From contig JAGWZE010000008.1 in assembly GCA_018969015.1 (NCBI GenBank), forward strand, positions 45,980-109,979: a DNA stretch of 64,000 nucleotides. Reading direction: 5' to 3'. Positions 26,979 to 36,688 of this stretch are shown piece by piece. Each line of letters starts with the position of its first letter. Position 1 is the stretch's first letter. Position numbers and translations under genes: made by a program. Under the pieces are notes generated by a model that searched no databases, was not told the DNA's origin, and saw nothing but the letters and a program-made list of their open reading frames with translations. Origin of the DNA: Alphaproteobacteria bacterium (lineage in GTDB: Bacteria > Pseudomonadota > Alphaproteobacteria > Caulobacterales > Aquidulcibacteraceae).

Positions 26979-27019
26979 GGTCGATTGACCGGGCTTCCGG
27001 TTTAGTTACATCTGAAACC
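26979..27019. promoter_or_regulatory. Candidate MarR operators between hpd and marR
   Basis: Two inverted repeats lie in the 68-base gap: GGTC-gatt-GACC (26979-26990) and GGTTT-N11-AAACC (26999-27019), the second ending directly at the marR start codon. MarR repressors bind such palindromes in divergent promoters. The assignment is by position and symmetry only. Confidence 0.4.
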
Positions 27020-27020
27020 A

Positions 27021-27485
27021 ATGTCCACACGCTCCTCCCTGCAGCCGGCGCCTCGGCTCAGCCTCGCCGAGTTCCTGCCCTACCGGCTTTCGGTCCTTGC
27101 CAACCGCGTCTCGCGCGCCCTCGCCGGCCGCTACGCCGACGACTTCGATCTGACGATCCCCGAGTGGCGGGTGATGGCGGTGCTCGGCGAGACGGCGGAG
27201 CTCACCGCGGGCGAGCTCGCGGACGCGACCGAAATGGACAAGGTGGCGATCTCGCGCGCCGTCGCCCGCCTGCGCGCCGCGGGGCGCCTCGCCGCCCGCA
27301 CCGACGCCGGGGACCAGCGCCGCTCCCACCTCAAGCTCACGCCGGCGGGCGTGGCCGTCTATCGCCGGATTGCCCCGCTTGCGCTTGGCGTCGAGGCCCG
27401 GCTGCTCGCCGCGCTGACGCCGGCCGAACGCGTCACGCTCGACGCGCTGCTCACCAAACTCGCCGCCGCAGCGCGCGCGCTGTGA
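27021..27485 (+). CDS. MarR-family transcriptional regulator
   Basis: The 154-residue protein has the MarR winged helix: PEWRVMAVLGETAELTAGELADATEMDKVAISRAVARLRAAG recognition region split by a turn, wing DAGDQRRSHLKLTPAG, and flanking dimer helices. It is divergent from hpd and leads FAH and maiA genes, so it probably controls aromatic ring catabolism. Confidence 0.9.
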   Translation: MSTRSSLQPAPRLSLAEFLPYRLSVLANRVSRALAGRYADDFDLTIPEWRVMAVLGETAELTAGELADATEMDKVAISRAVARLRAAGRLAARTDAGDQRRSHLKLTPAGVAVYRRIAPLALGVEARLLAALTPAERVTLDALLTKLAAAARAL

Positions 27486-27496
27486 GGGATTCTGCT

Positions 27497-28201
27497 ATGA
27501 CGTCCGCCATGTCTCGCCCCCTCTTCGACCTGCCCGTCCCGCTCGTGCCGATCATCGGCGCCGATGCGGCCTTTCCGGTCCGCCGCATCTATTGCATCGG
27601 CCGCAACTACGCCGCGCACACGCGCGAGATGGGCGGCGATCCCAGCCGCGATTCGCCGATCTTCTTCATGAAGCCGGCCGACGCCGTGGCTCCCCGCGGG
27701 CGCCTCGCGTTCCCGCCGGACACCGCCGACCTGCATCACGAGGTGGAGCTCGTCGCCGCGATCGGCCGCGGCGGCGCGAACATCCCCGTCGAGAGCGCGT
27801 TGGAGCACGTGTTCGGCTACGCCGTCGGCATCGACCTCACGAAGCGCGACCGACAGGCGGAGGCCAAGGCCGCGGGCGGGCCGTGGGAGCGCAGCAAGGC
27901 CTTCGACCATTCGGCGCCGATCTCGTCGATCCTGCCGCTCAACCCGAGCCAGGCGCCGCTGCGCGGGCGCATCTCGCTGACGGTGAACGGCGCCACGCGC
28001 CAGAATTCCGATCTCGCCAACATGATCTGGAGCACGGCGGAGATCGTCGCCCGCCTGTCGCAGATCTGGACGCTCGCGCCCGGCGATCTCGTGTTCACCG
28101 GCACGCCGGACGGCGTTGGGCCCGTCGCGTTCGGCGACGTGCTCGACGCGCATGTCGAGAATATCGGCGGGCTGCGCGTCGAGATCGGATCCGGAGCATG
28201 A
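27497..28201 (+). CDS. Fumarylacetoacetate hydrolase-family protein (FAHD1/fumarylpyruvate type)
   Basis: The 234-residue protein has the short FAH fold: IYCIGRNYAAHTREMG, metal-binding Glu residues in HHEVELV, KPADAVAP, and FTGTPDGVGPV. At this length it is closer to fumarylpyruvate hydrolase/FAHD1 than to the roughly 420-residue fumarylacetoacetase. The start at 27497 has GAGGG upstream. It overlaps maiA (ATGATGA). Confidence 0.88.
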   Translation: MTSAMSRPLFDLPVPLVPIIGADAAFPVRRIYCIGRNYAAHTREMGGDPSRDSPIFFMKPADAVAPRGRLAFPPDTADLHHEVELVAAIGRGGANIPVESALEHVFGYAVGIDLTKRDRQAEAKAAGGPWERSKAFDHSAPISSILPLNPSQAPLRGRISLTVNGATRQNSDLANMIWSTAEIVARLSQIWTLAPGDLVFTGTPDGVGPVAFGDVLDAHVENIGGLRVEIGSGA

Positions 28202-28845
28202 TGACGCTGTGGTCCTATTGGCGGTCCGGCGCGGCGCATCGCGTGCGCATCGCGCTCGAGCTCAAGGGCGTGGCGTACCAGATCGCGCCCGTCGATCTGC
28301 GCGCCGGCGCGCAGAAGGCCGAGGACTACCGCGCCCGCAATCCGCAGGCGCTGGTGCCGACGCTCGAGGTCGGCGGTCATCGGCTCACGCAAAGCCTCGC
28401 GATCATCGAATGGCTCGACGAGCGCTATCCCACCCCGCCGCTGCTGCCGGACGATCCGATCGCGCGCGCGCAGGTGCGCGCCGCCGCCGCGGTGGTGGCG
28501 TGCGACGTGCACCCGCTGGGCAATCTGCGCGTGCTGAACGCCGTGCGCGGCCTCGGCGCCGACGAGGCCGGTGTCGCCTCGTGGGCGCGCGGCTGGATCA
28601 CGTCAGGGTTCGAGGCGCTGGAGCGCCTGCTCGAGGACGCGGGACGCGAAGGCCCGTTCGCATTCGGGCCGGAGCCGGGGCTTGCGGACTGCACGATCGC
28701 GCCGCAGCTCTACGCCGCACAGGACCGATACGCGATCGACCTTGCGCCCTTCCCGCGCCTCGCCGCGCTCGACTCGGCGGCGCAGGCGCATCCGGCCTTC
28801 ATCGCCGCGCACCCGCTGTCGCAGCCGGACGCGCCGGAGAGCTGA
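28198..28845 (+). CDS. maiA: Maleylacetoacetate (maleylpyruvate) isomerase, zeta-class GST
   Basis: This glutathione-dependent isomerase converts maleylacetoacetate to fumarylacetoacetate, or the pyruvate analogue. The 215-residue protein has an N-terminal thioredoxin-like domain with the active-site run SYWRSGAAHRVRIALE, the glutathione site LVPTLEVGG and QSLAIIEWLDE, and the helical GST C-terminal domain. It is coupled to the FAH gene. Confidence 0.92.
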   Translation: MMTLWSYWRSGAAHRVRIALELKGVAYQIAPVDLRAGAQKAEDYRARNPQALVPTLEVGGHRLTQSLAIIEWLDERYPTPPLLPDDPIARAQVRAAAAVVACDVHPLGNLRVLNAVRGLGADEAGVASWARGWITSGFEALERLLEDAGREGPFAFGPEPGLADCTIAPQLYAAQDRYAIDLAPFPRLAALDSAAQAHPAFIAAHPLSQPDAPES

Positions 28846-28997
28846 CGGCGGACAGGCGGCCTCCGAGGCGCGCGTCAGCCCCCGCCGACCGAACGACCCG
28901 CCCGGAAATCGTGGCCGACGCGCGACGCCATTGAAGCCGGCGCCGGGCGGCCTATGCTCCCGGCGCGGCGATGGGGCCGGTCGAGGGAAGCGTGGGC

Positions 28998-30056
28998 ATG
29001 GTCGGAAGCATCACCAAGGGCGTCCTGGCGGCGGTGGCGGCGGCGTGTCTCGCGCTCGTCGGCTGCGGGCCCAAGCCGGACACGACCGCGCCCGCACCGG
29101 ACGGCCCGGCGCTGACGGTCGTCCGGTTCGCGACGGACTGGAAAGCCCAGGCCGAGCACGGCGGGTTCTATCAGGCCGTGGCCACCGGGGAGTACGCCAA
29201 GCGCGGGCTCGACGTGCAGATCATCCAGGGCGGGCCCTCGGTGAACGTGCCGCAGCTTCTCGCCGCCGGTCAGGTGGACATGGGGCTGGGCTCGAACGCG
29301 TTCGTCTCGATGAACCTCGCCCAGCAGAAAGCGCCGATCCGCGCCGTGATGGCGGTGTTCCAAAAGGACCCGCAGGTGCTGATCGCGCACCCGGATGCGG
29401 GCGTCGCGAGCATCGGCGATCTGAAAGGCCGGCCGATCCTCCTGTCCGATGCGTCCGTGACGGCGTTCTGGGTGTGGCTGAAGGCGAAGTACGGCTTCAC
29501 CGATGCGCAGGTGCGCAAGTACACGTTCAACGCCGCGCCGTTCCTGGCCGACAAGCGCGCCGTGCAGCAGGGCTATGTGACGAGCGAGCCCTACACGCTG
29601 GAAAAGGAAGCCGGCCTGAAGGCGAAGGTCTTCCTGCTCGCCGACAGCGGCTATCCCGGCTACGCGGCGATGGTGCTCGCCCCGCAAAGCCTGATCGACC
29701 AGAAGCCGGAGGTGGTGAAGGCGTTCGTCGAGGGGACGGCGGCGGGCTGGGCCTCTTATCTGCACGGTGATCCGTCCGCGGCCGACGCGCTCATCCTGAA
29801 AGACAATCCCGAGATGAAGCCCGACGTGCTGGCGCAGGCGCGCGAGAAGATGCGCACGTACGGCATCGTCGAAAGCGGCGACGCGGCCGCCGGCGGGATC
29901 GGCGCCATGACCGACGCGCGCTGGACCGAGTTCTTCGAAACGGCCGCGAAGGCGGTCTATCCCGACGTCGACGTGCGCAGCGCCTACACGCTTCAGTTCG
30001 TCACGCCCGCCGCCGCCGCGGCGCCGGCCCCGACCCCGGCCGCGCCGAAGCCATGA
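28998..30056 (+). CDS. NMT1/THI5-type ABC substrate-binding lipoprotein
   Basis: The 352-residue protein has a lipoprotein signal (lipobox LALVGC) and an NMT1/SsuA-like binding fold (FATDWKAQAEHGGFYQAVATGEYAKRG-like start, GGPSVNVPQLLAAGQVDMGLGSN). It ends in an Ala/Pro tail. The ATG at 28998 is preferred because GAGGGAAG lies eight bases before it; an ATG at 28971 is in frame. Likely substrates of the group are pyrimidine thiamine precursors, riboflavin or sulfonates; none is shown by the sequence. Confidence 0.85.
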   Translation: MVGSITKGVLAAVAAACLALVGCGPKPDTTAPAPDGPALTVVRFATDWKAQAEHGGFYQAVATGEYAKRGLDVQIIQGGPSVNVPQLLAAGQVDMGLGSNAFVSMNLAQQKAPIRAVMAVFQKDPQVLIAHPDAGVASIGDLKGRPILLSDASVTAFWVWLKAKYGFTDAQVRKYTFNAAPFLADKRAVQQGYVTSEPYTLEKEAGLKAKVFLLADSGYPGYAAMVLAPQSLIDQKPEVVKAFVEGTAAGWASYLHGDPSAADALILKDNPEMKPDVLAQAREKMRTYGIVESGDAAAGGIGAMTDARWTEFFETAAKAVYPDVDVRSAYTLQFVTPAAAAAPAPTPAAPKP

Positions 30057-30799
30057 CCGGCGCCGCCGTGCGCCTTGCGGCGGCGCAGCGCCTTTACCCG
30101 GGGCGCAGCGCCGGCGTCGGGCCACTCGATCTCGAGCTTGCGCCGGGCGCGTTTTGCGCCGTGGTCGGACCATCCGGCTGCGGCAAGAGCACGCTGTTGC
30201 GCCTTCTCGCGGGCCTCGAACCGCCGGCCGCGGGGCGTGTGGAGGTCGATGCGCGGGCGCCCGGTGAAACCGCGATGGTGTTCCAGGCGCCGACGCTGCT
30301 GCCCTGGCTCGATGCGTGCGGAAATGTCGATCTGCCGCTGCAACTGCTGAAGCGCTCCGACCCGGAGGCGGCGCGGGCCATGCTGGCGCGGGTGGGCCTG
30401 GGCGACGCCGCAGGCGTGAAGCCCGCCGCGCTTTCGGGCGGCATGGCGATGCGCGTGTCGCTGGCGCGCGCGCTCGTGACCTCGCCGCGCCTTTTGCTGC
30501 TCGACGAACCGTTCGCGGCGCTCGATGCGCTGACGCGGCGGGCGCTCGCGGACGATCTACTCGACCTCTGGCGCGACCGCCGCCCGACGATCGTGTTCGT
30601 GACCCATGACGTGGAAGAGGCCGTCTATCTCGCCGAGCGCGTGGTGATCCTGGGACGCGGCCCCGGCCGCATCGTCGGCGAGATCGAGACGCAGGCGCCG
30701 GCGCCGCGCCCGCCGGCCTGGCGCGCAAGCGCGGCGTTCCGCGAAACCGTCGAACGCGTGACGGCCGTGCTCGCCGAACGCGTAGAGGCGCGCGCATGA
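30053..30799 (+). CDS. ABC importer ATPase (SsuB/TauB/ThiZ-like)
   Basis: The 248-residue ATPase has Walker A GPSGCGKST, Q-loop MVFQAPTLLPWLDA, signature LSGGMAMRV and Walker B LLLLDEPFAALDA. It overlaps both neighbours by ATGA, giving a tightly coupled three-gene importer operon. Confidence 0.92.
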   Translation: MTGAAVRLAAAQRLYPGRSAGVGPLDLELAPGAFCAVVGPSGCGKSTLLRLLAGLEPPAAGRVEVDARAPGETAMVFQAPTLLPWLDACGNVDLPLQLLKRSDPEAARAMLARVGLGDAAGVKPAALSGGMAMRVSLARALVTSPRLLLLDEPFAALDALTRRALADDLLDLWRDRRPTIVFVTHDVEEAVYLAERVVILGRGPGRIVGEIETQAPAPRPPAWRASAAFRETVERVTAVLAERVEARA

Positions 30800-31575
30800 C
30801 GACCGCCCTCTCCCGCATTGCGCCGCCGGTGGTCGCCGCGCTCATCCTGCTGGCCCTCTGGGAGGCCGCTGTGCGCTTGACCCATGCGCCCGCAGTGATC
30901 CTGCCGCCGCCGACGGCGATCGCCGAGGCTCTGGCGGCGAACACGACCTCTTTGGTCTCGGCGGCCGCCGCCACGATCGTGACGGCGTTGCAGGCGCTCG
31001 CGCTTGCCGCCGTGCTCGGGCTCGGGCTTGCGTTGGCGCTCAATCTTTCGCCGACGCTCGAGCGCGCCGTGGCGCCGATCGCCGTGACGCTGCAGGTCAC
31101 GCCGGTGGTGGCGATCGCGCCGCTCGTCGTGATCTGGGTCGGCCTCGACCACGCGGAGCGCGCGATCCTCGTGCTGGCGGTCGTGGTGGCGTTCTTCCCG
31201 GTGTTCTCCGCCGCGCTCACGGGCCTCAACGCCGCCGACCGCGATTTGGAGCGGCTGTTCGCGTTGTATCGCGCGACGCGGCTGCAACGGCTTTTGCGTC
31301 TGCGCCTGCCCGCGGCGGCGCCGTTCATCCTTTCGGGCCTGAAAATCGCGGGCGGGCTCGCGCTGATCGGCGCGGTGGTTGCAGAATTCGTCGCCGGCAC
31401 CGGCGCCGCGCGCGGCCTAGCCTGGGTGATCCTCGAAGCCGGCAACCGCCTTCAGACTGCGACGATGTTCGCGGCGCTTGCCGTTCTCGCCGTGCTGGGC
31501 GTGGCGATGCATGCCGGGCTGTCGCTGCTGGAGCGCTGGGCGCTCGCGCGCTTCGGCCCGCCGCCAAGCTCATGA
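30796..31575 (+). CDS. ABC importer permease (SsuC/ThiX-like)
   Basis: The 259-residue inner-membrane protein has about six helices and the BPD_transp_1 loop for coupling to the ATPase ([28 protein letters not shown] region). It completes the substrate-binding, ATPase, permease order of the NMT1/nitrate/sulfonate import family. Confidence 0.92.
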   Translation: MTTALSRIAPPVVAALILLALWEAAVRLTHAPAVILPPPTAIAEALAANTTSLVSAAAATIVTALQALALAAVLGLGLALALNLSPTLERAVAPIAVTLQVTPVVAIAPLVVIWVGLDHAERAILVLAVVVAFFPVFSAALTGLNAADRDLERLFALYRATRLQRLLRLRLPAAAPFILSGLKIAGGLALIGAVVAEFVAGTGAARGLAWVILEAGNRLQTATMFAALAVLAVLGVAMHAGLSLLERWALARFGPPPSS

Positions 31576-31588
31576 TCCGGGCGGCCTG

Positions 31589-31744
31589 ATGCGATCGACC
31601 AAGGGCAAGCCCGTCGCCAAGCGCGACCTTCCGCAGAAGATCTGCGCGACCTGCGCGCGGCCGTTCTCGTGGCGCAAGAAATGGGCGCGCGACTGGGAAA
31701 GCGTGCGCTATTGCTCGGACAAATGCCGCGCCGCCTCGCAGTGA
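31589..31744 (+). CDS. DUF2256 small zinc-ribbon-like protein
   Basis: The 51-residue basic protein has the DUF2256 pattern: [22 protein letters not shown], then [11 protein letters not shown], with two CxxC pairs that could hold zinc. Its function is unknown; the family is often found near photolyase/cryptochrome genes, which are absent here. Its last 37 bases overlap the 3' end of the convergent deacetylase gene. Confidence 0.85.
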   Translation: MRSTKGKPVAKRDLPQKICATCARPFSWRKKWARDWESVRYCSDKCRAASQ

Positions 31745-32616
31745 ACCAGAAGATGGCGACGCGCGATGGCGTCGAGATCGGGCCCGTAGCCGCCGCCCAT
31801 GACGATGGCGAGCGGCAGACCGCGGCCGCGCACCGCGGCGCACACGAGGCGTTCGCGCGCGGCGAGGCCCTCGTCCGTCACCCGGAGAAGCCCCAAGGCG
31901 TCGTCCGCGTGCGGATCGACGCCGGCGTTGTAGAACACGATGTCCGGCGCAAAGCGCGCAAAAGCGTTGGCGAGCGCGGCGTCCAAAGCGGCGAGATAGG
32001 CGGCGTCGTCCGTGCCGCGCGGCAGCGCGACGTCGAGGGAGCCGGGCGGCTTGCGTGTCGGGAAGTTGGCGGCGCAATGGATCGACAGCGTGAAGACGCT
32101 GGCGTCGCCGGCGAAGATGAGGGCCGAGCCGTCGCCGTGGTGCACGTCGCAATCGACGATGAGCGCCCGCGCGACGCGCCCCTCGTCCTGCAGCGCGCGG
32201 ATCGCGACGGCGACGTCGTTGAACACACAGAAACCCGAACCGGCCTCGGCGGCGGCGTGATGCGAGCCGCCCGCCGTATTGCAGGCGATCCCGCGACGCA
32301 GCGCTTGGCGCGCGGTCTCGATCGTGCCGCCTGCGGCGGCCGCGGCGCGCCGTGCGACCGGCGGCGTGATCGGCAGGCCGATGCGGCGCTCCATCGCGGG
32401 ATCAACGGCGGCGGCCAGCACCGCCTCGACATAGGCCGGATCATGTGCGCGGATCAGCTGCCCGCGCGTGGCCGGCGCGGGCGTCACGAAGCCGTTCGGC
32501 ACGAGGCCTTCAGCCTCCAATAGCGCGGCAAGACGCGCGAACTTGCCCATCGGGAAGCGATGCCCTGCGGGCAAGGCGGCGTCGTACTCGGAATGGTGGA
32601 TCGTCGGGACGCTCAC
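31708..32616 (-). CDS. Histone deacetylase-family (acetylpolyamine/APAH-like) hydrolase
   Basis: The 302-residue zinc hydrolase has the active-site HH pair in [19 protein letters not shown] and the metal-binding DCDVHHGDG, plus GGGYGPD near the C-terminus. Bacterial members deacetylate acetylated small molecules or proteins; the substrate is unknown. It starts with GTG overlapping the pyrD... stop arrangement in reverse order: pyrD is upstream and its stop overlaps this start (GTGA). Confidence 0.88.
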   Translation of the reverse strand: MSVPTIHHSEYDAALPAGHRFPMGKFARLAALLEAEGLVPNGFVTPAPATRGQLIRAHDPAYVEAVLAAAVDPAMERRIGLPITPPVARRAAAAAGGTIETARQALRRGIACNTAGGSHHAAAEAGSGFCVFNDVAVAIRALQDEGRVARALIVDCDVHHGDGSALIFAGDASVFTLSIHCAANFPTRKPPGSLDVALPRGTDDAAYLAALDAALANAFARFAPDIVFYNAGVDPHADDALGLLRVTDEGLAARERLVCAAVRGRGLPLAIVMGGGYGPDLDAIARRHLLVHCEAARHLSEQ

Positions 32617-33677
32617 TCGCGATCGACGCCGACCGCATCCGCGACGCTCGCGAACCCCTCTGCCCGCAGACGCATTGCGAGGTCGCGCGCGATGCGGCGC
32701 ACGAGCCCGGGCCCTTCATAGGCCAGCGCGGTATAAAGCTGCACGGCGCTCGCCCCGGCCTTGATCTTGCCGAGCGCGGTGGCGCCGTTCTCCACGCCGC
32801 CCGCGCCGATCAGCGCGATCGGCTTGCCGCGCAGCTCCGCAGCAAAGCTGCGCAGCACCCCCGTCGAACGCGTGAACAAGGGGCGCCCGGACAATCCTCC
32901 GGTTTCCGTTTTTGCCTTTCCGCGCAGCGCGCCCGAGCGATCGATCGTGGTGTTGGAGACGATCAATGCATCGAGGCCATGCGCCACCGCGAGGCCGGCA
33001 ATATCGCTGATGGCGGCGTCATCGAGATCGGGCGCGACCTTGAGGAACACCGGGCGCGGCCCGTGCGCCTGCGCCATCGTGCGCCCGGCCGCGCGCACGC
33101 GCCCGAGCAGATCATCGAGCGCGCCCTTCTCCTGCAGTCCGCGCAGGCCCGGCGTGTTCGGCGAGGAGATGTTGATTGTGACATAGGACGCCAGCGCCCA
33201 TACGCGCTCGACGCCGATGACGTAATCGGCCGCGCGATCGGCGGCGTCCTTGTTGGCGCCGACATTGGCGCCGACGACCCCCGCCCGCTTCTGCGCCGCG
33301 AGATTGGCGCAGAACGCCTCGAGCCCGCGGTTGTTGAAGCCCATGCGGTTGATGACGGCGCGGTCTTCCGGAAGGCGGAACAGGCGCGGCTTCGGATTGC
33401 CGTCCTGCGGGCGCGGCGTGGCGGTGCCGCACTCGACGAAGCCGAAGCCGGCGGCCAGCAACGCATCCGGCGCCTCGGCGTCCTTGTCGAACCCGGCGGC
33501 GAGGCCGATCGGATTCGGCAGCGCGAGGCCGGCGAGCGTTGTTTTCAGCACCGGCCAGCGATCGGCGGCGACGCGCGGCCCCACCCCCGTCTTGAGACCT
33601 GCAATCGCCGCGCGATGCGCCGTCTCCGGATCGACGTGACGCAGCGCCTTCGCGGCGAGATCGACGAGCACGCTCAT
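32613..33677 (-). CDS. pyrD: Dihydroorotate dehydrogenase (quinone), class 2
   Basis: PyrD oxidises dihydroorotate to orotate in pyrimidine synthesis at the inner membrane. Starting at MSVLVDLAAKALRHVDPE, the 354-residue protein has the membrane-associating N-terminal helix of class 2, NPIGLAAGFDKDAEA, NRMGFNNRG, the catalytic-Ser region YVTINISSPNTPGLR, and the C-terminal FMN site LIGAGGVENG. It is coupled by ATGA/GTGA overlaps to DUF952 and the deacetylase. Confidence 0.96.
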   Translation of the reverse strand: MSVLVDLAAKALRHVDPETAHRAAIAGLKTGVGPRVAADRWPVLKTTLAGLALPNPIGLAAGFDKDAEAPDALLAAGFGFVECGTATPRPQDGNPKPRLFRLPEDRAVINRMGFNNRGLEAFCANLAAQKRAGVVGANVGANKDAADRAADYVIGVERVWALASYVTINISSPNTPGLRGLQEKGALDDLLGRVRAAGRTMAQAHGPRPVFLKVAPDLDDAAISDIAGLAVAHGLDALIVSNTTIDRSGALRGKAKTETGGLSGRPLFTRSTGVLRSFAAELRGKPIALIGAGGVENGATALGKIKAGASAVQLYTALAYEGPGLVRRIARDLAMRLRAEGFASVADAVGVDRE

Positions 33678-34027
33678 GTTCCGATCTCCGCGGGCAGCAC
33701 GCACGCGCCATCGGCCGCGACGTCGACGGGCCAGACGCCGACGGCGGACCGAGGCGGCAAGGGAGCATAGAGGTGCGGAAACAAATCCCCGCCGCGCGAC
33801 GGCTCCCAATTCAGCGCGGCGCCGAGGGCGGGCGCGGAAAACGCGACGATCACCAGACCCGCGCGCCCCGCATAGTGGAGCCGAAGCGTGCCCGGCAGTT
33901 GCGCGGCCGTCGAGAAATGCACGAACCCGTCGCGCAGATCGACCTCGGAGCCGGGCCAGGCATCGGCGTCGCTTATGTCGCGCCATGTGGCGGCGTCGAG
34001 AATTTTGTAGATGAGGTCGTCACGCAT
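33674..34027 (-). CDS. DUF952 protein
   Basis: The 117-residue protein starting MRDDLIYKILDAATWR has the DUF952 pattern: DLRDGFVHFSTAAQLPGTLRLHYAG region and a conserved FPHLYAPL. The family resembles glutathione S-transferase/ADP-ribose-type folds of unknown role. It is the first gene of DUF952, pyrD, deacetylase, joined by an ATGA overlap. Confidence 0.85.
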   Translation of the reverse strand: MRDDLIYKILDAATWRDISDADAWPGSEVDLRDGFVHFSTAAQLPGTLRLHYAGRAGLVIVAFSAPALGAALNWEPSRGGDLFPHLYAPLPPRSAVGVWPVDVAADGACVLPAEIGT

Positions 34028-34108
34028 GGAGGACGGATCGCCGCTGCCCGAAAGAGAATCTGCGTGCGCAGTATAGGGGCGGCCGGACGTCCCGCCCACA
34101 CGGGAGGC

Positions 34109-34900
34109 TCAGATGCGCCCCTGGATGCGGGCGGCGGCCACGGCGGGGCCGTCGCGCGTCAAGGCCGCATACGTCGTTTCCGCTTCCGCGCGCATGCGGG
34201 CGGTGAAGGCGTCCGGCGCGGGGGCGGCGATGGCGGTGGCGAGCAGAGCCTGCGCGCGCGGGCCGTACCGCTGCGCGTCCACGCCGAGCAGTGCGGCGGC
34301 GAAATGCAGCGAAATCACCGGATCCTGCGGCGCGAGCGCGTGTGCGCGCTCGAATGCGGCGAGGCCCTTCGCCGTTGACGCGCCGTAGATCCGGGCGCCG
34401 AGGCGCCCGCCCCGGCGCACCACTTCCAGATTCCAGCCGCCCAGCAGCGCCCAGCCCCACGGTTCGGACGGATCACGGAGCGTCGCTTCGTCGATCAGGC
34501 GCTTGGCCTCGCTCGCATAGCCGCGCCGCAAGGCTTCGCCGAGGCTCGCGCGCCGCCCCTTGAGGCCGAGCGCCATCGCCAGCTGCAGCCGCGCATCGAC
34601 CGAATCCGGATCGGCCGCGAGCGCGGCGCGCGCCTGCGCCTCGGCCGCCGCGACGAGACCACTGCGCCGATCAGGCTGTTCGAGCACGCAGGCCGCGAGC
34701 AGCGCCCGTGCGGCCAGGGCGCGATCTTCCGCGGTGGGCGAGCGGGCCGCCGCTTCGGCCGCTTCGAGGAATCGACCCGAGGCGTAGGCCGCCAGCGGCC
34801 CGGACGCGGCGCGCTGCGTCTCCGCGGCGTGAGCGATCGGCGGCGGCGCGATCGCGCCGCTCAGGCAGACCAGGACGAGGGCGAACCACGCTGCGCGCAT
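34109..34900 (-). CDS. Exported TPR-like protein of unknown function
   Basis: The 263-residue protein has a signal peptide (MRAAWFALVLVCLSGAIA, cleavage near AHAAE) and helical repeats resembling TPRs (AAEAQARAALAADPDSVDARLQLAMALG; GLAAFERAHALAPQDPVISLHFAAALL). It probably acts as a periplasmic scaffold. The start has GGAAGGA upstream. No partner is evident from the neighbours. Confidence 0.7.
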   Translation of the reverse strand: MRAAWFALVLVCLSGAIAPPPIAHAAETQRAASGPLAAYASGRFLEAAEAAARSPTAEDRALAARALLAACVLEQPDRRSGLVAAAEAQARAALAADPDSVDARLQLAMALGLKGRRASLGEALRRGYASEAKRLIDEATLRDPSEPWGWALLGGWNLEVVRRGGRLGARIYGASTAKGLAAFERAHALAPQDPVISLHFAAALLGVDAQRYGPRAQALLATAIAAPAPDAFTARMRAEAETTYAALTRDGPAVAAARIQGRI

Positions 34901-34961
34901 CGGCGTCCTTCCGCGACGCGCCGATCCTGACTCCGCCCGTTCGCGACGTAAAGCCGCAGCG

Positions 34962-36551
34962 TCAGGCGGCGAGCAGTTCGCCGGCGACGCCCTTGCGCAG
35001 CAGCGCGGCTGTCTGGCGCACGCCGAAGATCGCCGCGAAGGAGCCGAAGCGCGGCCCCTGCTCCTGGCCGAGAAGCACTTCGTAAAGCGCCTTGAACCAA
35101 TCCCGCAGAGGCTCGAACGCGTGCGTCTTGCCGACCTCGTAGACGATGTTCTGGATGGCCTCGCCGTCCGTCGTTTCGGCGTCGAGCGCATCGAGGCGAT
35201 CGGCGAGATCGAGGAAGGCCGCGCGCTCCTTCTCGGTCGCAGCGCGGAACTTCTTCGAGGGCTTCACGAAATCCTCGTAGTAGCGCAGCGCGTAGCCCAC
35301 GAGACGATCGAGGAGCGGCGACGACTCGGGGCTGGCGCCCGGCGCGTACTTGGAGATGAAGCTCCACATTTGCGCGCTCGTTTCGGCGTTCGCGGCGCTG
35401 ACGAGATTGAGCAGCAGCGCAAACGTCACCGGCGAACCGAACTGCGGCGGACGGGCGCTGTGGATGTGCCACACGGGGTTTTCGAGCCGCTCGGCTTCGC
35501 CCTGGCCAGGGAACGCATCGAGGAACGTGAGGTACTCGTCCACGGCCTTGGGGATGACGTCGAAATAGAGCCGCTTCGCCGTCTTCGGCTTCTGGAACAT
35601 GTAGAGCGAAAGGCTCTCCGGCGTGGCGTAGGACAGCCACTCCTCCACCGAAAGGCCATTGCCCTTCGACTTCGAGATCTTCTCGCCGTTCTCGTCGAGG
35701 AACAGCTCGTAGTTGAAGCCCTCCGGCGGCGCGCCGCCGAGCGCCTTGCAGATCAGCGAGCTCTGCTTGACGCTGTCGATCAGGTCCTTGCCGGCCATTT
35801 CGTAATCGACGCCGAGCGCGGTCCAGCGCAGCGCCCAATCTGGCTTCCACTGGATCTTCACGTTGCCGCCGGTGACGGGCAGCTCGATCTTCTCGCCGTC
35901 CTCGTCCTGGAAGATGATCGTGCCGCGGCCGAGATCGCGCGCGAGCGTCGGCACCTGCAGCACGCGCCCGGTCTTGGGGCTGATCGGCAGGAACGGCGAA
36001 TAGGTGGCGCGGCGATCCTCGCCGAGCGTCGGCAGCATGATCGCCATGATGCGATCGTAGCGATCGAGCATCTTCAGCAGCGCCTCGTCGAAGCGGCCGG
36101 ACTTGTACTGCTCGGTCGAGGACAGGAACTCGTACTCGAAGCCAAAGCCGTCGAGGAAGCTGCGCAGGCGCGCGTTGTTGTGGTGCGCGAAGCTCGCGTG
36201 CGTGCCGAACGGATCGGGCACCTGCGTGAGCGGCTTGCCCAGATGCTCGGCGAGCATCTCCTGGTTCGGCACGTTCGCCGGCACCTTGCGGAAGCCGTCC
36301 ATGTCATCGCTGAAGGCGATGAGCTTGGTGGGGATCGTGTCGCCGGTGAGCGCGCGGAACGCGTGGCGCACCATCGTGGTGCGCGCGACCTCGCCGAACG
36401 TGCCGATGTGCGGCAGGCCGGAGGGGCCGTAGCCCGTCTCGAAAATGACCGGCCCGTCTTTCGGCTTCGCCTTGAGCCGTTCGACGACGAGCTTGGCCTG
36501 CTCGAACGGCCAAGCCTTCGCGGCTGCGGAAAGAGCGATGAGGTCGGTCAT
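34962..36551 (-). CDS. lysK: Lysyl-tRNA synthetase, class I
   Basis: This is the archaeal-type class I LysRS used by alphaproteobacteria in place of the class II enzyme. The 529-residue protein has the HIGH-type motif PHIGTFGE near residue 46 and the KMSKS-type KISKSKGNG. The chosen start [20 protein letters not shown] fits family N-termini; seven residues upstream are not conserved. Confidence 0.95.
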   Translation of the reverse strand: MTDLIALSAAAKAWPFEQAKLVVERLKAKPKDGPVIFETGYGPSGLPHIGTFGEVARTTMVRHAFRALTGDTIPTKLIAFSDDMDGFRKVPANVPNQEMLAEHLGKPLTQVPDPFGTHASFAHHNNARLRSFLDGFGFEYEFLSSTEQYKSGRFDEALLKMLDRYDRIMAIMLPTLGEDRRATYSPFLPISPKTGRVLQVPTLARDLGRGTIIFQDEDGEKIELPVTGGNVKIQWKPDWALRWTALGVDYEMAGKDLIDSVKQSSLICKALGGAPPEGFNYELFLDENGEKISKSKGNGLSVEEWLSYATPESLSLYMFQKPKTAKRLYFDVIPKAVDEYLTFLDAFPGQGEAERLENPVWHIHSARPPQFGSPVTFALLLNLVSAANAETSAQMWSFISKYAPGASPESSPLLDRLVGYALRYYEDFVKPSKKFRAATEKERAAFLDLADRLDALDAETTDGEAIQNIVYEVGKTHAFEPLRDWFKALYEVLLGQEQGPRFGSFAAIFGVRQTAALLRKGVAGELLAA

Positions 36552-36688
36552 GCGCGCACCGTGTTCGGGCATCGTGTTCAGGGCAGTCCTGGCTAGGAGA
36601 GGTCGCCCCGACTCGCAAGGACTTCACGAGCGCGTTCGCCGACGTCCGTCTCGGTTGATCTCCGACGCAAGCCGCGTCACATGCGCAT

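Noticed and set aside
28846..28997. Possible thiamine riboswitch before the NMT1 importer
   Set aside because: The conserved CTGAGA and ACCTG-type motifs of the TPP element are not present in order.
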